64,000 nucleotides of DNA from Ypsolopha sequella (taxonomy: Eukaryota > Arthropoda > Insecta > Lepidoptera > Ypsolophidae), in the NCBI GenBank assembly GCA_934047225.1, contig OW203985.1, forward strand, positions 4,853,501 to 4,917,500. Direction: 5' to 3'. Positions 54,541-64,000 of the stretch are shown here, piece by piece (the first letter of the stretch is position 1; every line of letters begins with the position of its first letter). Under the pieces are notes generated by a model, which saw only the letters and a list, made by a program, of their open reading frames with translations, had not been told where the DNA came from and ran no database searches. The position numbers were made by a program, and so were the translations under genes.

Positions 54541-56393
54541 TTAAGAGATATAACTATACAATACAATAATGAGCTTGTGACAATGACAGCCTACAGAGGC
54601 GTCGAATTGTCAAGCACATGGTATTTTTATAGCTGTAGTTTTTTTTTTAATATCGCTCACTGTCAGTCATGTAAGCTTCAATAAGACTGAACAGTTTTAT
54701 TAGATGATCATTAAACCTCTTATTTCTCATTATCACTAAAATCCATCTCGGCTCGGATCCATCTTAAGGATTAAGAAGTGATTGATGATTAATCTTGCAA
54801 AATAATTTATTAAACTTGCTTTCTTACCATGGCTTATAAACGTCTTATTTTGTCTTGTAAACATTTACAAGATTTTGTAAAAGTAATGATTGCTTTTGTT
54901 GCCAAAACGTCTTTAACACTATTAGGTCTTTTAGTTTGCATAATTAAAAGGTTATCTCCTAGTTGGGGTACGACTAAAAACATAGACTGAAGTTTAAAAT
55001 AGAAAGTCGGTAAGTTGAATGATCCAAGGCAATCTTCATACAAACTTATGTGAACCAATAATCACTACAGAAGTAGGTATTATTACTGTTACCTTTTCCC
55101 ACACAACTTTAATTTACTTTCGTGAAAAATCTTTTTTTTTTTAATACAAACTGTTATACAATCTAATTTTGCTAATTAAAACTTTCAAATATTCCAACGT
55201 ATGGAAGTTTTAAATTGCAAAATAAAATGTTGAAACATTTTGTTAAAAAAAAACTGATTATTTACGAGTATAAAATTATCTGAACGTGTAGAAAAAAGTA
55301 ACAGAACGAAACTACGTATATACTAGTTTTGTCGTCGTTATTGGTTCATTCTTAAACTGAAATACTAATAAAATTTAGTTTTCGGTACTAAATTTGAATT
55401 CAGAAAACTAATGCCAGTAAGCGCGAGTTGCGTGCCTTGCACGCGCTAGAAATACAGCGTATATCTAATATCTATCCTACTTGCGCTTGCGCAAACCGCA
55501 TTTGTTTATGTGCGAGAGAGAAAGTATGATGAAAAAACAATGTTTCGACGACGTGTGTAAATCCCTTGAAAGAGAAGACAGATATAAAATGCATGAAAGC
55601 AAAAAGGAGGTCATAATTGTAGTCGCTTAGCTTGAGCATAGAGAAAAAAAAATCTTAAAAATATGTGAAATTTAAAATATTTAAAAAGTATTGTGTTTTC
55701 TTTGAATAAAAATAATTGATTAATTCTAGTTTACTTTTAATTATGAATAGAATAAAAAATGTATATTATAAAATACTAAAGGTCACCTAAAATTAAAACT
55801 GTTCAGTTCTATTTAAACCTAAACCAAACACGTAAAAAAAACAAGTAAGCTAAAAATATAAAAATGAAAGATCATATTTTTATTAGGTTCACGTATTAAT
55901 TTGTTGTTCTTAACCGGTTTCGTTTGTCAGGCGTGGAACTTTATGTATAGTTCATCCAAATAAGATTTTTATTGGTTAAAATCGTTGTTTATAATGGAAT
56001 TACATTAAATACCATCAATCAAATCTATGAATTATTTGAAAATAACCTAAATTAATGAATTAAAATAAATAAATAACATTAATTCAAGATAAAATTAAGG
56101 AGAGTATCCCCGTCCCAGTGGATGGTCGTAATTTCAGGAGTTAACTGTAGTCGATGCAGAATAAAAATAGCCATTTGAAGCGAGCTAATGCAACATTTGC
56201 ATGAAATTCACAAAAAATTACACAGCATTTTCTGCGAACAAATTCAAAGCTAAACTAAGTGCTTTTACGAGTAAGTACTGGCTGAAAAACATTTTTTCTT
56301 AAATTTGTTATAAATTATAACCCTTTCTTTGCAGTTGTTATGATTTTCTGATTATCTTATAAGGCATCAACTTTTTTTAAACTCAAACCATTT
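54541..56393. other. Long stretch without gene
   Basis: AT-rich. The only longer frame (54834-55058, minus) has no recognisable domain. Nothing else supported. Confidence 0.45.
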
Positions 56394-56868
56394 TTAACCC
56401 GGCGAGGATGTGGTGCAGAATTGCACGCCGAGGATGAGGAAGGTCATTATGACCCTATATTTCATTTTCATTTGTTACGTGTTTTTTTGTTTTTTTTTTT
56501 CAGTGTGGGTTTATGCTTGAACATTTTAATAATATAGTATTTTAGGGTTTAATATTAAAAAAAAACACATTGTAGGGTACAGATCTTAAAGTTTTATTTG
56601 TTTTACTTAATGCCTACAACATAATCAACTTTGGCAGAACTCAACATTTTAAACTAAATCATGTATAATATAGAGTTATATTTACCTTTTTCTGCGTCTG
56701 CACGCATGTAGCTCTTTTCTCAGTCGCCAGCCAAATGAAGAACGGTGTGCGGCAGGCAGCGGGCGTCATTAGCGATACAACCAATAACATACGACCACGT
56801 GACAAAAAACTGAAACTTTTTAAAATGAGCAAGGTAATATTGACCCCTCCTCATCCTCGCCGGGTTAA
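56394..56868. mobile_element. piggyBac-like MITE, family D
   Basis: 475 bp. TTAA at both ends, directly followed by CCCGGCGAGGATG at left and its inverse CATCCTCGCCGGG at right. TTAA duplication with termini beginning CCC is the piggyBac signature. No transposase. The plus frame at 56735 crosses its right border and is not a gene. Confidence 0.8.
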
Positions 56869-57589
56869 TGGTGTTTCCAGGATCCTATTTATTCATTTAA
56901 TAAATAGGATTCTAATCTATTGTATTACTGATTCAGCGACCAATTATAGGCATCTAACAATCTCTTTTTCAGCAACCAAGTAACATCGCAACAAGCAACC
57001 GTTTTAACATTACATCCTCCAAATTTATTTACCATGTTTATCTACCATGTCTATAAACTTTGTACTACGAAAAAACCAAAAAAAAATACATGGATTAAAA
57101 TTTATATCGACTATTGCTTTGTATTTCAATTTCTAATAGAGCACGGCTAATTGATAAAAACTTTATTTCAAATTTTCATTAACTAGGTATCAACTCATAT
57201 CTCAGTCAAATTATTAATTTATGTTTAGGTAACCAAGAAATAATTTGTACTGCCAAAAATAGACCTGATTGGCCATATTAAGAATTATTTTCACTGAATT
57301 AATGAGCCAAAGTTACTTCTACAAATGCTCCGGCACTGTGCGAACTGCAACCCCCGCCGGTCTGTAACAAAGCATAGACAACCATGCAAGCTGTAGCAGC
57401 TGACGCTGGTCGCCGAAGACCCTTCGCGCCTCCGCCTTTTCATATACACAGCAAGTTGTAACAACCACAAGACGGCATCAACTCGGGGTGCGCAGATACG
57501 GCATTTTAATTTTTTTTCTCACAAGACTCGTAAATTTAAACAATTGATTTAATATAAGTGCTTAACGGCCAAGTTACTGTTTAATTTCT
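56869..57589. other. No gene; small palindrome at 56881-56916
   Basis: ATCCTATTTATT..AATAAATAGGAT is a short hairpin. 57310-57500 is less AT-rich (GGCACTGTGCGAACTGCAAC) but unassigned. Confidence 0.4.
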
Positions 57590-57652
57590 ATAAAAAAACT
57601 TTTTACAAAAAAATAGTAACCGACTTCAATAGCATTTAGGCGGACAATGTCC

Positions 57653-57806
57653 CGTTCGCAAAATGTCCCTTCGACAAAAATTGTCCCTTTCTCAAAACGA
57701 CCCTTTCTCAAATTGTCCCTTTCTCAAAACGTCCCTTTCTCAAATTGTCCCTTTCTCAAAATGTCCCTTTCTCAAAACGTCCCTTTCTCAAATTGTCCCT
57801 TTGAAT
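57653..57806. repeat. Left 16-bp array of the MULE TIR
   Basis: Units such as CTCAAAACGTCCCTTT and CTCAAATTGTCCCTTT repeated about 9-10 times without spacers. The array is the inverse of that at the other end in consensus, but not unit by unit. Possibly a multiple transposase-binding site. Confidence 0.85.
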
Positions 57807-58183
57807 GACAGTGTACATGTTTTACAAAAGTTGTGGCTGGTAAAGGTGCGGCCAGACCGCTGCTCAAAATACGTTGACGGACCGAACACGCAGTGACGTG
57901 ATTTATGCGTCACGTTTTTACTGAAATTAATATTAAAGAGAACTTATTTGTTTTTTATTCATTTTGCATTATATCTTTCTATAAAAACTCTTTATTGCAA
58001 CAATTATTTCCAGATCTATTTAGACTACTTGTCGGCATCAGTGGAACTAAGTAAAATTTATATAATATATGAAAATGTCATAAAATGACAGAATGAAGTA
58101 GATGATTAAAAAAAAAAGAGAAAAAAATATATATTTAGCAGGTAGGTTTTGAAATTGAAGTATGGAGATGGGCAGATGATTAT
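57807..58183. other. MULE internal noncoding, left
   Basis: AT-rich from 57920. GGCCAGACCGCTGCTCAAAA near 57851 is the only GC-rich patch. Nothing recognised. Confidence 0.4.
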
Positions 58184-58624
58184 TTATCTTTGTTTGTTGA
58201 GACCCGGACCGTAATGAGCACCAAGCGACCAAATATAGGACTCCTCCCATGTTCTGAGTTGGATGTCTGTGAGTGGTGGTGAAAAAGATTTAATGATCCG
58301 TGCGGTGAAGCAGTTATTGAATGTTATGTTGTGAAATCGTGTGTGCGTTGGGATGGGTAGCGTGTTGTTTGTAATGGAGTCCGATGTATGTCTGTGTTGG
58401 TTGAGTCTGATGTGAAGATTGTTTTTTGTTTCCCTGATGTAAAAAGCAGGACAGTGTTTGCATTCCAGAAGGTAGATGCAGTTTGATGTTTTGCAAGAGC
58501 TATTAGGTTGGGCTTGGGCGTGATAGGTATTTGATGTGTGGTAAGTGTTGATGTTAGTGTTAGTGTTTATATTAGTGTTAGTGTTTTTATTGTGTATTTT
58601 GTATTGGGTATTGCCGCACCTTTA
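58184..58624 (-). CDS. Penelope-type GIY-YIG endonuclease fragment inside the MULE
   Basis: Minus strand, open from after TAA at 58624-58622 to TAA at 58186-58184, about 146 codons without interruption and without an ATG near its start. From about residue 50 it reads SNCIYLLECKHCPAFYIRET then KNNLHIRLNQHRHTSD: the two strands of a GIY-YIG fold, with Cys-x-x-Cys between them and the Arg and His of the helix. Later, LRTWEESYIWSLGAHYGPGLN matches the end of Penelope-type endonucleases (R..E..WI..L....P.GLN). The canonical YIG Gly is Arg here (YIR) and GIY is CIY, so activity is doubtful. An N-terminal Asn/Thr-rich stretch follows RCGNTQYK. No reverse transcriptase is present. Either a Penelope insertion into the MULE or captured cargo; expression is unproven. 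Confidence 0.65.
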
Positions 58625-58790
58625 GATAATAATATGAAATGAGTTTCTACTTTCTATGCTATTCTTAGATACCTTTTTGGTATTTAAGCGGACAACTGGC
58701 TACTTAATAGACAAGAGATAAGCGTTAAGACAAATGAAGATTTGACAAATGATTGTCATTACTATTGCTCGTAGTATCCCTCTATAATTT

Positions 58791-60156
58791 GTGCTATTGC
58801 TATTCGTGACTTTTACCAAGATGAGTGATATTCCTTTAAAGTTTTCTCTGAATCAAAAAGGCAATAAAACTATTATTCTTGGTGCTTATCGATATAATTT
58901 CAATCGCCTAAATAAAAGTGGTAGTACACAATGGAGGTGTGTGGAAAGAGATACGTGCAGTGCCTCCATTACCATGAAAGGCCAAGCCATACTTCGCGAA
59001 ACAAGTATTCATACATGTGGAAGGTGTGAAATTCAAAACGATATTTTCTTGGCAACTAATCAGACGAAAGAAGATGTTTGTCATGACCTTGGTCCAATGG
59101 AGGATATATATGACAAAAATTTTGAAAACATAGATGACATAGACGCACCATCATTTAGCTCAAAAAAAGATACTTTATACAGGTGCCGCAAAAAATATTT
59201 AAACGCAGAACGGTTACTTAATGAACTAATGACCATACCAGAGTGTTTAGCTGACAACTTTCTTGTACCCGAAGATAACGAAGATGACGTCAAAATTTTT
59301 GTATTCTGTAATAAGAGAGCTAGAAAGACAATGAAGAAATTGAGGGATGCTCAATATTTCGGGGATGGCACCTTTAAGACTGCTCCCAGGAATTACTACC
59401 AAGTTTACACAATACATTTGGATGTGAATTCCTCTAGTCGCTCCTCAAATGTAGTGCCTGTCATATTTGCAATACTACCAAATAAGACAGAAGAGACTTA
59501 TGTCAGGCTTTTCAAATTAATACGAGACAAATTAAATGTCACAATTAACCACTACAAGTGTGATTATGAAATTGCCCCAATGAATGCTATATTACAAATT
59601 TTTCCTAGCGTGCAAATACAGGCATTTTAACATTGCAGTTTGGAAAAAATCAAACACCTTAAAAATCACTGACACACGAGAAGGCAGAAAGATAACAAGG
59701 TGGTGTGCAGCTCTTCCACTAGTTCCAGCAGAATACATGGCGGAAGCGTGGTCATTTATATCACAAAATATACCAAATACGCAAGAAATGGCGACGTTTC
59801 AAAATTATTTCCACAAACAATGGTTCCCTAGATTTCATCCGTCGATTTTAAGCTGTTATAAACAAACGCATAGGACCACTAATCCGGTAGAGGGATGGAA
59901 CAGCAGATTAAACAAAAAACTCCCAAAAAGACCAGGTTTATTTTGGCTCATTCAAAAATTTTGAAAAGAAGCTAAACACTCTGATCGTAAGATTCAAAAA
60001 GGACTGTTTTGTACGCTGAGACAAAATAGAAGGAATCGTGACATATTTTTCAACAAAAAATACAAAAAAACAGTCAAGAAATTACTTAGAGGCAGAATTA
60101 CTGTTAAGGAATTTTTAATTACGATGACTTTATTTCAAACAACACTAACAATGTAA
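58791..60156 (+). pseudogene. FLYWCH plus MULE transposase, one frameshift and one stop
   Basis: Part 1 (58791-59630) has a likely true start at Met-11 (58821). A FLYWCH-type zinc finger lies at about residues 30-78 (W48, C50, C56, H74, C76); the MULE catalytic domain begins QYFGDGTFKTAPRNYYQVYT (first Asp 192) and continues to YKCDYEIAPMNAILQIFPS (second Asp 258). A frameshift near 59620 moves to the frame of 59584-59964, with CKYRHFNIAVWKKS (the Cys..His motif) and RTTNPVEGWNSRLNKKLPKR (Glu of the triad). TGA at 59962-59964 is followed by 63 further codons in frame, ending TAA at 60154-60156. The N-terminus binds DNA; the RNase H-like core would cut and join. Recently dead: only two lesions in about 1.35 kb. 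Confidence 0.85.
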
Positions 60157-60399
60157 GACGTAAGGTCATTAGAGACCTTATTATATTTAGTGCTAACCAT
60201 AATATATTTAAACATTCGTTTAGAATTTTAGATAGCAGCTGGTTGTAAGGAAAGGTTTCGTTATTTTAAGTTAAGTTTTGAATACCACTTCAGGTTAAAA
60301 GTGTCAATATGAGTTGTTATTATTATTAAAGTTTAAGCTAACCTAAGTCTGTATTTTAATTTCAATGGGTGGACATTGTGACGTTTCCAACAAAGGCCT
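60157..60399. other. MULE internal noncoding, right
   Basis: AT-rich 3' flank of the transposase. TATTATTATTATTAAAG at about 60317. No other feature. Confidence 0.4.
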
Positions 60400-60560
60400 G
60401 AAAGAGATTTTTTGCAAAAGGGACCTTTTGCGAAAGGGGTGTTTTGCGAAAGGGACATTTTCCGAAAGGGATGTTTTGCAAAAGGGACCTTTTGCGAAAG
60501 GGATGTTTTGCAAAAGGGACCTTTTACGAAAGGGACCTTTTGCGAAATGACGAAGGGACA
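60400..60560. repeat. Right 16-bp array of the MULE TIR
   Basis: Units such as GCAAAAGGGACCTTTT and GCGAAAGGGATGTTTT, about 9 copies. Open frames on both strands are repeat artefacts. Confidence 0.85.
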
Positions 60561-61054
60561 TTTTGCGAACGGGACATTGTCCGCCTAAATGATCAATAGT
60601 AACAGCAGTCATTCACTAAAAAGTTAATGATAATTCTATAAAGACCGATGGTACCGAAGCAACACTTTTGCCGACTTCTTTCTTCCTGAAACATAATGTT
60701 ATCTAGAAGTCGGCGTATTTCCTACGATATAGCAACATAAAAACCAATATAAGAACGCCGACTTCTAGATAACATAACGTTTCAGGAAGAAAGAAGTCGG
60801 CAAAAGTGTTGCTTCGGTACCATCGGTCTTTATAGAATTAGTATTAATTTTTCAGTGAATGACTGCTGTTACTATTGAAGTCGGTTACTATTTTTTTTGT
60901 TAAAAGTTTATTTTTTTTGTTAATCGTTCATTATATTTCACATTTTTAAGTGTTGCTGGGTTAAATTGTGAGGTATGGGTAGTTCTTGCAAACGTAGTGT
61001 TAATATGAAACGAAGTTCAAGTAAGTGTAAGTAGCCATGTTTGAGTAGCTTCCT

Positions 61055-61590
61055 GCTATCAGCACCCTAACACAACATGATTACCGCAATCTCGAGTTAT
61101 GTGCTGTCATCCGTTGAAGAGTTCTACGGTGATGAAGCCAAGATCGAAGGTCAGGTTGGTACACTGGCAATTTTCAGCAATGCCCTGCAATGAGCACCCT
61201 AACACAAACTGGTTGCCGTAATCCAAAGTTATGTGCTGTCATCCGTTGAGGAGTTCTATGGTGATGAAGCCAGGATCTAAGGTCAGGTGGGTATTCTGAT
61301 AATCTCCAAGTAATACCCTTGAATCAGCACCCTAACGCAGTGATTGCCGCAATCTCGAGTCATGTGCTCTGGTCCGTTCAGGAGTTCTATGGTGAATATG
61401 GTGATGGAGCTAGGATCGAAAGTCAGGTAGAAGAATGTTGATTTTTAAGTAATACCTTGTAATTAGCACCCAGGTACAAAGCGATTACCTCAATTTCGAG
61501 AGGTATGCTGTCATTTTCTGAGGAGTTCCACTGCCTATCTCTGAAGACCTTCATCAGATCATAATCAAACCCAAAAGAAAACCTATTTAG
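61055..61590. repeat. Degenerate 132-bp tandem array, 4 units
   Basis: Unit starts near 61058, 61192, 61325 and 61465 (T-C/G-AGCACCCTAACNCA). Shared blocks: ATGTGCTGTCATCCGTTGA, GAGTTCTATGGTGATGAAGC, CAGGATC..AGGTCAGGT. The array is followed by GAAATGACGGAGTTATAGAG and GAACCTCCTCCTTTTTAGAA, ending GTCGGTTAAAAA at 61711. That end resembles the AACCGACTTC start of the palindrome at 57614, so both may belong to one larger element family. Confidence 0.7.
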
Positions 61591-61722
61591 AAGTACAATC
61601 TTCCGAACAACAAAAGAATTATTCAAATCGGTTCAGAAATGACGGAGTTATAGAGTAACAACGCCAAAAAAAAAAAAACAGTCGAATTGAGAACCTCCTC
61701 CTTTTTAGAAGTCGGTTAAAAA

Positions 61723-62246
61723 GAATACGATTTGTTAATGTAGTAACTAAAACTAAATTTATTATGCTCTTAGCTGATATCAAAGTTTTATGTTTTGTCA
61801 CGGAAGTTTAGAAGCTGTATAAGAAATATAAGCGGCCGGCACCGATTTTCCCAGCCTACAATATTTTCTTCCCAAATAACTGCATTTCCGAACGAATTAA
61901 AAAGAAATTTGACGTCGTTTACCTACATTTTACAAGGACGTCAAAACATTTTTCCTAACGCCTCCCCTAGAATCTTAAGTGATTTATCATGTCCATAGAA
62001 TACTTAAGCTGGCCTAAAATTATGGCTTACCTACCTTAGTTCGTTGCCCAAAGTAGAATAATTTTAGCTGTAAGGCTGAGGCACAAACCTTCAGTACAAA
62101 GTTTGGCATATTACTCAAACTTTCGACTAAACAAACTTGCTCATAGAGTGACGCTTAGCAAGTTTGCCGAAAACTGTTTGGAATAATTACTGCTCACGTT
62201 TTTGAGATAATAAATAAATAAGTATGGGTTGCCCATACGTATGTGT
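61723..62246. other. No feature seen
   Basis: Intergenic sequence; the frame 61795-61998 has no recognisable domain. Confidence 0.4.
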
Positions 62247-62400
62247 TTAAGAGCGGTTTCGCAGCCGGATTGTGAAAAACACTTAAATTCAAAGTTCACT
62301 CGATAGTTATTCAACAAAACCTTATTTAGGTAATGTGTTGTGTATGTTGCCGTCGCAAAGTTTCCATTGGTTTCTGTAAATTTGAATTTCAAAAATTCAG
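62247..62400 (+). mobile_element. TTAA foldback element family C, left-arm fragment
   Basis: TTAAGAGCGGTTTCGCAGCC then ..GTTATTCAACAAAACCTTAT and CGCAAAGTTTCCATTGGTTT match 6563-6720. A 22-25-bp internal deletion (after GTGAAAAAC) and loss of the right arm make it dead. Confidence 0.75.
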
Positions 62401-62849
62401 AAAGTAAACAATGTCTTTGGAATTAAGCTATGGGAATTGTTCAGACTTATATTTAAACGTTTTTAGAAGCAGCTCAATCATCACTTTTAGCAATTTTGTT
62501 TTAGATTTTCATACACATTTCTTATATACAGCTCAGTCCTAGGCTTTTCTAGAATCGATTACCAATTTGATTGTTAATTTGAACGAGTATAAATCTGTTG
62601 GACTTTCTTGTACTCGTATGTCTGTGATACAGATTACTTCTTTATTATTACGATTATTGCGTCCCGGTATGGGTGGAAAGCCATATCACCATACTTGATT
62701 CTAAAGCAAGCAGACAGAACAAAAATGTAGGGCCGTATTATAGAAGTCGTTAAGTCTATTTTCACCATTTTTAATCAGGGAATACTACCGTGTTCGTTCA
62801 TTGATAGACAGACAAATATTTTTCTAAGATTATATGTTTTTATTACAAA
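62401..62849. other. No feature seen
   Basis: AT-rich intergenic sequence. Confidence 0.35.
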
Positions 62850-63015
62850 ATCCATCGCTTTGAGTACTCTAATTATAATTAGAGTGCATTACCAGCTAGA
62901 AATCAATCAGAAACAAATTGAAATCTTGTTCAAATCCTGGCCCAAGGAATTTTTTCGAAAATATGTGCTATTAAATTTGTTTCTGATTGATTTCTAGCTG
63001 TTAATGCATTCTAAT
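62850..63015. repeat. SINE family B remnant folded into a hairpin
   Basis: ATTAGAGTGCATTACCAGCT..AATCAGAAACAAATT (62879) inverts to AAATTTGTTTCTGATTGATT..GCATTCTAAT (62974). Between them is CAAATCCTGGCCCAAGGAAT, the inverse of the B-box region at about 4990. So the SINE 3' part has an inverted duplicate of its tail. Confidence 0.7.
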
Positions 63016-63059
63016 AATAACTATTTTTCTTTTTGTAAAAACCCAAGTTCAGAAAAAAA

Positions 63060-63170
63060 TAAAACATTCGATAAATTTTGACCCACTTGGGGTCATCGTC
63101 GCCAGATATTCGACTGACGACGAACACAAGTGGGTCGAAATATATATCGGAAGTTTTCTTTTTTCATTAA
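63060..63170. repeat. Hairpin element, family G, copy 2
   Basis: TTTTGACCCACTTGGGGTCA..CGTCG and TCGACTGACGACGAACACAA..GTGGGTCGAAA resemble the arms at 8189-8352. The arms are less perfect and the loop shorter. Confidence 0.65.
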
Positions 63171-63324
63171 TTTGAACAATAATAATTCAGAAAATTGTGT
63201 ATACATATATATTAAATCAATGAAAAAGATTTTATAAAGTTAAAATATTTATTATCAAGTTCGGAAAAAAAATATCGAGTGGAATTTATTGAAAAAGGCG
63301 TTACTTTGCGGAAGTCCATCATAA

Positions 63325-63391
63325 ATTTGTGGATATATTAATAATTTGCAACATTCCGCTAATATTGCAAATTATTAATATATCCACAAAT
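63325..63391. repeat. Perfect 27-bp-arm hairpin
   Basis: ATTTGTGGATATATTAATAA then TTTGCAA, loop of 13 bases, then the exact inverse. AATATCGAGTGG occurs at 63271 and again at 63389, directly at the right arm, perhaps a relic of duplication. Confidence 0.85.
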
Positions 63392-64000
63392 ATCGAGTGG
63401 CGCTACGTAAGGAGCCTCGCGAATTAAGGCATTTGGTGGCATGAGTTCTGTCACAAACTTAAATGTCTAATATCTCAAAACACAATTTTAGCACTGCGGA
63501 CTATTAGAATCCGGCCCCTCTAATGTGTCCCTACGACATTTGAATCCGTGACCTCCGTGTCGCGAATATCGCGAGTTAAATTTGCGTAAAATTATTTCTG
63601 ATTATCAATTTAATAATTTTTATCTAATTGCACTTAACAAGGCACTGGCAGGAGAAAGGTGGCAACAGTGTCGCGTTGTTTGACAGTCAGCCATAAGTTG
63701 GAGTTGAAGAAATAATCAATGATTTTGTGTTTCAATGGTAAAAGGATCATCGGTGAGTCTGAACATGTTCACTCTGCTTGGTGAAAAGTACATATTTAGG
63801 AGCAGATAGATTAGAATCGAAAGGTTCTATCTAGCAGTAAAAATGAGTATGCTATCGCTCCGGCGATTGTATCAGTGTTATCAAGACAATCAGTACTTTT
63901 ATCAGACCAGCTGTGAGGATTGGGGTGACTGTAAGGGGAGGTTGGAGGTCACAGGCGTTTTGGAAGCCCGATTCAGATTAATATAATCAGAAGATTTTAG
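63392..64000. other. No gene seen to window end
   Basis: Intergenic sequence; CATTTGAATCCGTGACCTCC near 63537 hints at a tRNA-derived SINE B-box region but lacks an A box. Confidence 0.4.

Larger units (their letters stand above)
57633..60590 (+). mobile_element. Mutator-like (MULE) transposon with tandem-array TIRs
   Basis: 2958 bp. Ends: CATTTAGGCGGACAATGTCC then CGTTCGCAAAATGTCCCTTCG at left, the inverse at right ending ..CCGCCTAAAT. Flanks CTTCAATAG (57624-57632) and GATCAATAG (60591-60599) are a 9-bp target duplication with two changes, the MULE size. Inside the TIRs are 16-bp tandem arrays. It carries a broken transposase (58791-60156) and, on the minus strand, a Penelope-type GIY-YIG frame (58184-58624). 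Confidence 0.9.
57590..60910. repeat. Long palindromic (foldback) element split by the MULE
   Basis: The right arm (60735-60905) inverts the left arm (60594-60715). Beyond the MULE the pairing continues into 57600-57632 (AATAGTAACCGACTTCAATAG at left, its inverse at 60868-60890). Arms carry AAAGACCGATGGTACCGAAG, CAACACTTTTGCCGACTTC and ATCTAGAAGTCGGCGT. Without the MULE the element is about 350 bp with a loop of about 35 bp. Confidence 0.85.

Noticed and set aside
57653..57806. CRISPR-like regularly spaced short repeats
   Set aside because: Units are contiguous 16-mers without spacers, mirrored at the other end of a transposon in a eukaryotic context.
60343..60612. 89-codon minus frame and 61-codon plus frame of repeated FAKGPF/KRDLLRKG
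   Set aside because: Translation of the 16-bp TIR array.

Overview
This window looks like repeat-choked intergenic or intronic DNA from a moth or butterfly (Lepidoptera). It is AT-rich by eye. It carries two Helitrons with the lepidopteran-type start (TC..CACTAATATTATAAATGC) and a GC-rich 3' hairpin, tRNA-derived SINEs, TTAA-flanked MITEs, and remnants of BEL/Pao, Penelope, RTE-like and Jockey/CR1-like retroelements. I found no convincing host protein-coding gene, true tRNA, rRNA or CRISPR array. Almost every recognisable protein segment belongs to a mobile element, and all but one of the recognisable reading frames are broken or truncated.

Layout. 0-13 kb: small palindromic MITEs, a TTAA MITE, a 51-bp minisatellite (5.57-6.5 kb) beside a foldback element, and a complete non-autonomous hAT-like element with a perfect 8-bp target duplication (8.67-10.06 kb). 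Several SINEs follow. 13-16 kb: a deleted BEL/Pao retrotransposon with an inverted LTR fragment and a 4-bp target duplication, then a truncated Penelope-like element. 16-29 kb: MITEs, RTE-like tails, a GC-rich island (19.7-20.3 kb), SINEs and a 0.83-kb Helitron. 29-42 kb: broken LINE reverse transcriptase pieces, a 134-142-bp tandem array, a 2.36-kb Helitron with nested insertions, a SINE hairpin, and two TTAA MITE families. 42.97-44.54 kb: a Tc1-like element with terminal inverted repeats and a transposase frame interrupted by one TGA. 45-57 kb: sparse dispersed repeats, a 770-bp inverted-repeat element and a piggyBac-like MITE.

57.6-60.9 kb is the most interesting part. A Mutator-like (MULE) transposon encodes a FLYWCH plus MULE transposase (one frameshift, one stop). 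Its ends carry inverted 16-bp tandem arrays. Between its ends, on the opposite strand, lies an uninterrupted Penelope-type GIY-YIG endonuclease frame of about 146 codons. The MULE sits inside one arm of a long palindrome. The other arm preserves the empty site, so the 9-bp target duplication can be read directly. 61-64 kb holds a 132-bp degenerate tandem array, repeat fragments and hairpins.

The elements do not form a pathway. The picture is layered transposition: TTAA-targeting families whose transposase is absent here, SINEs sharing a 3' tail (implying a common LINE partner), and several nested insertions that give relative ages. Boundaries and families were judged by eye; no database search was possible.
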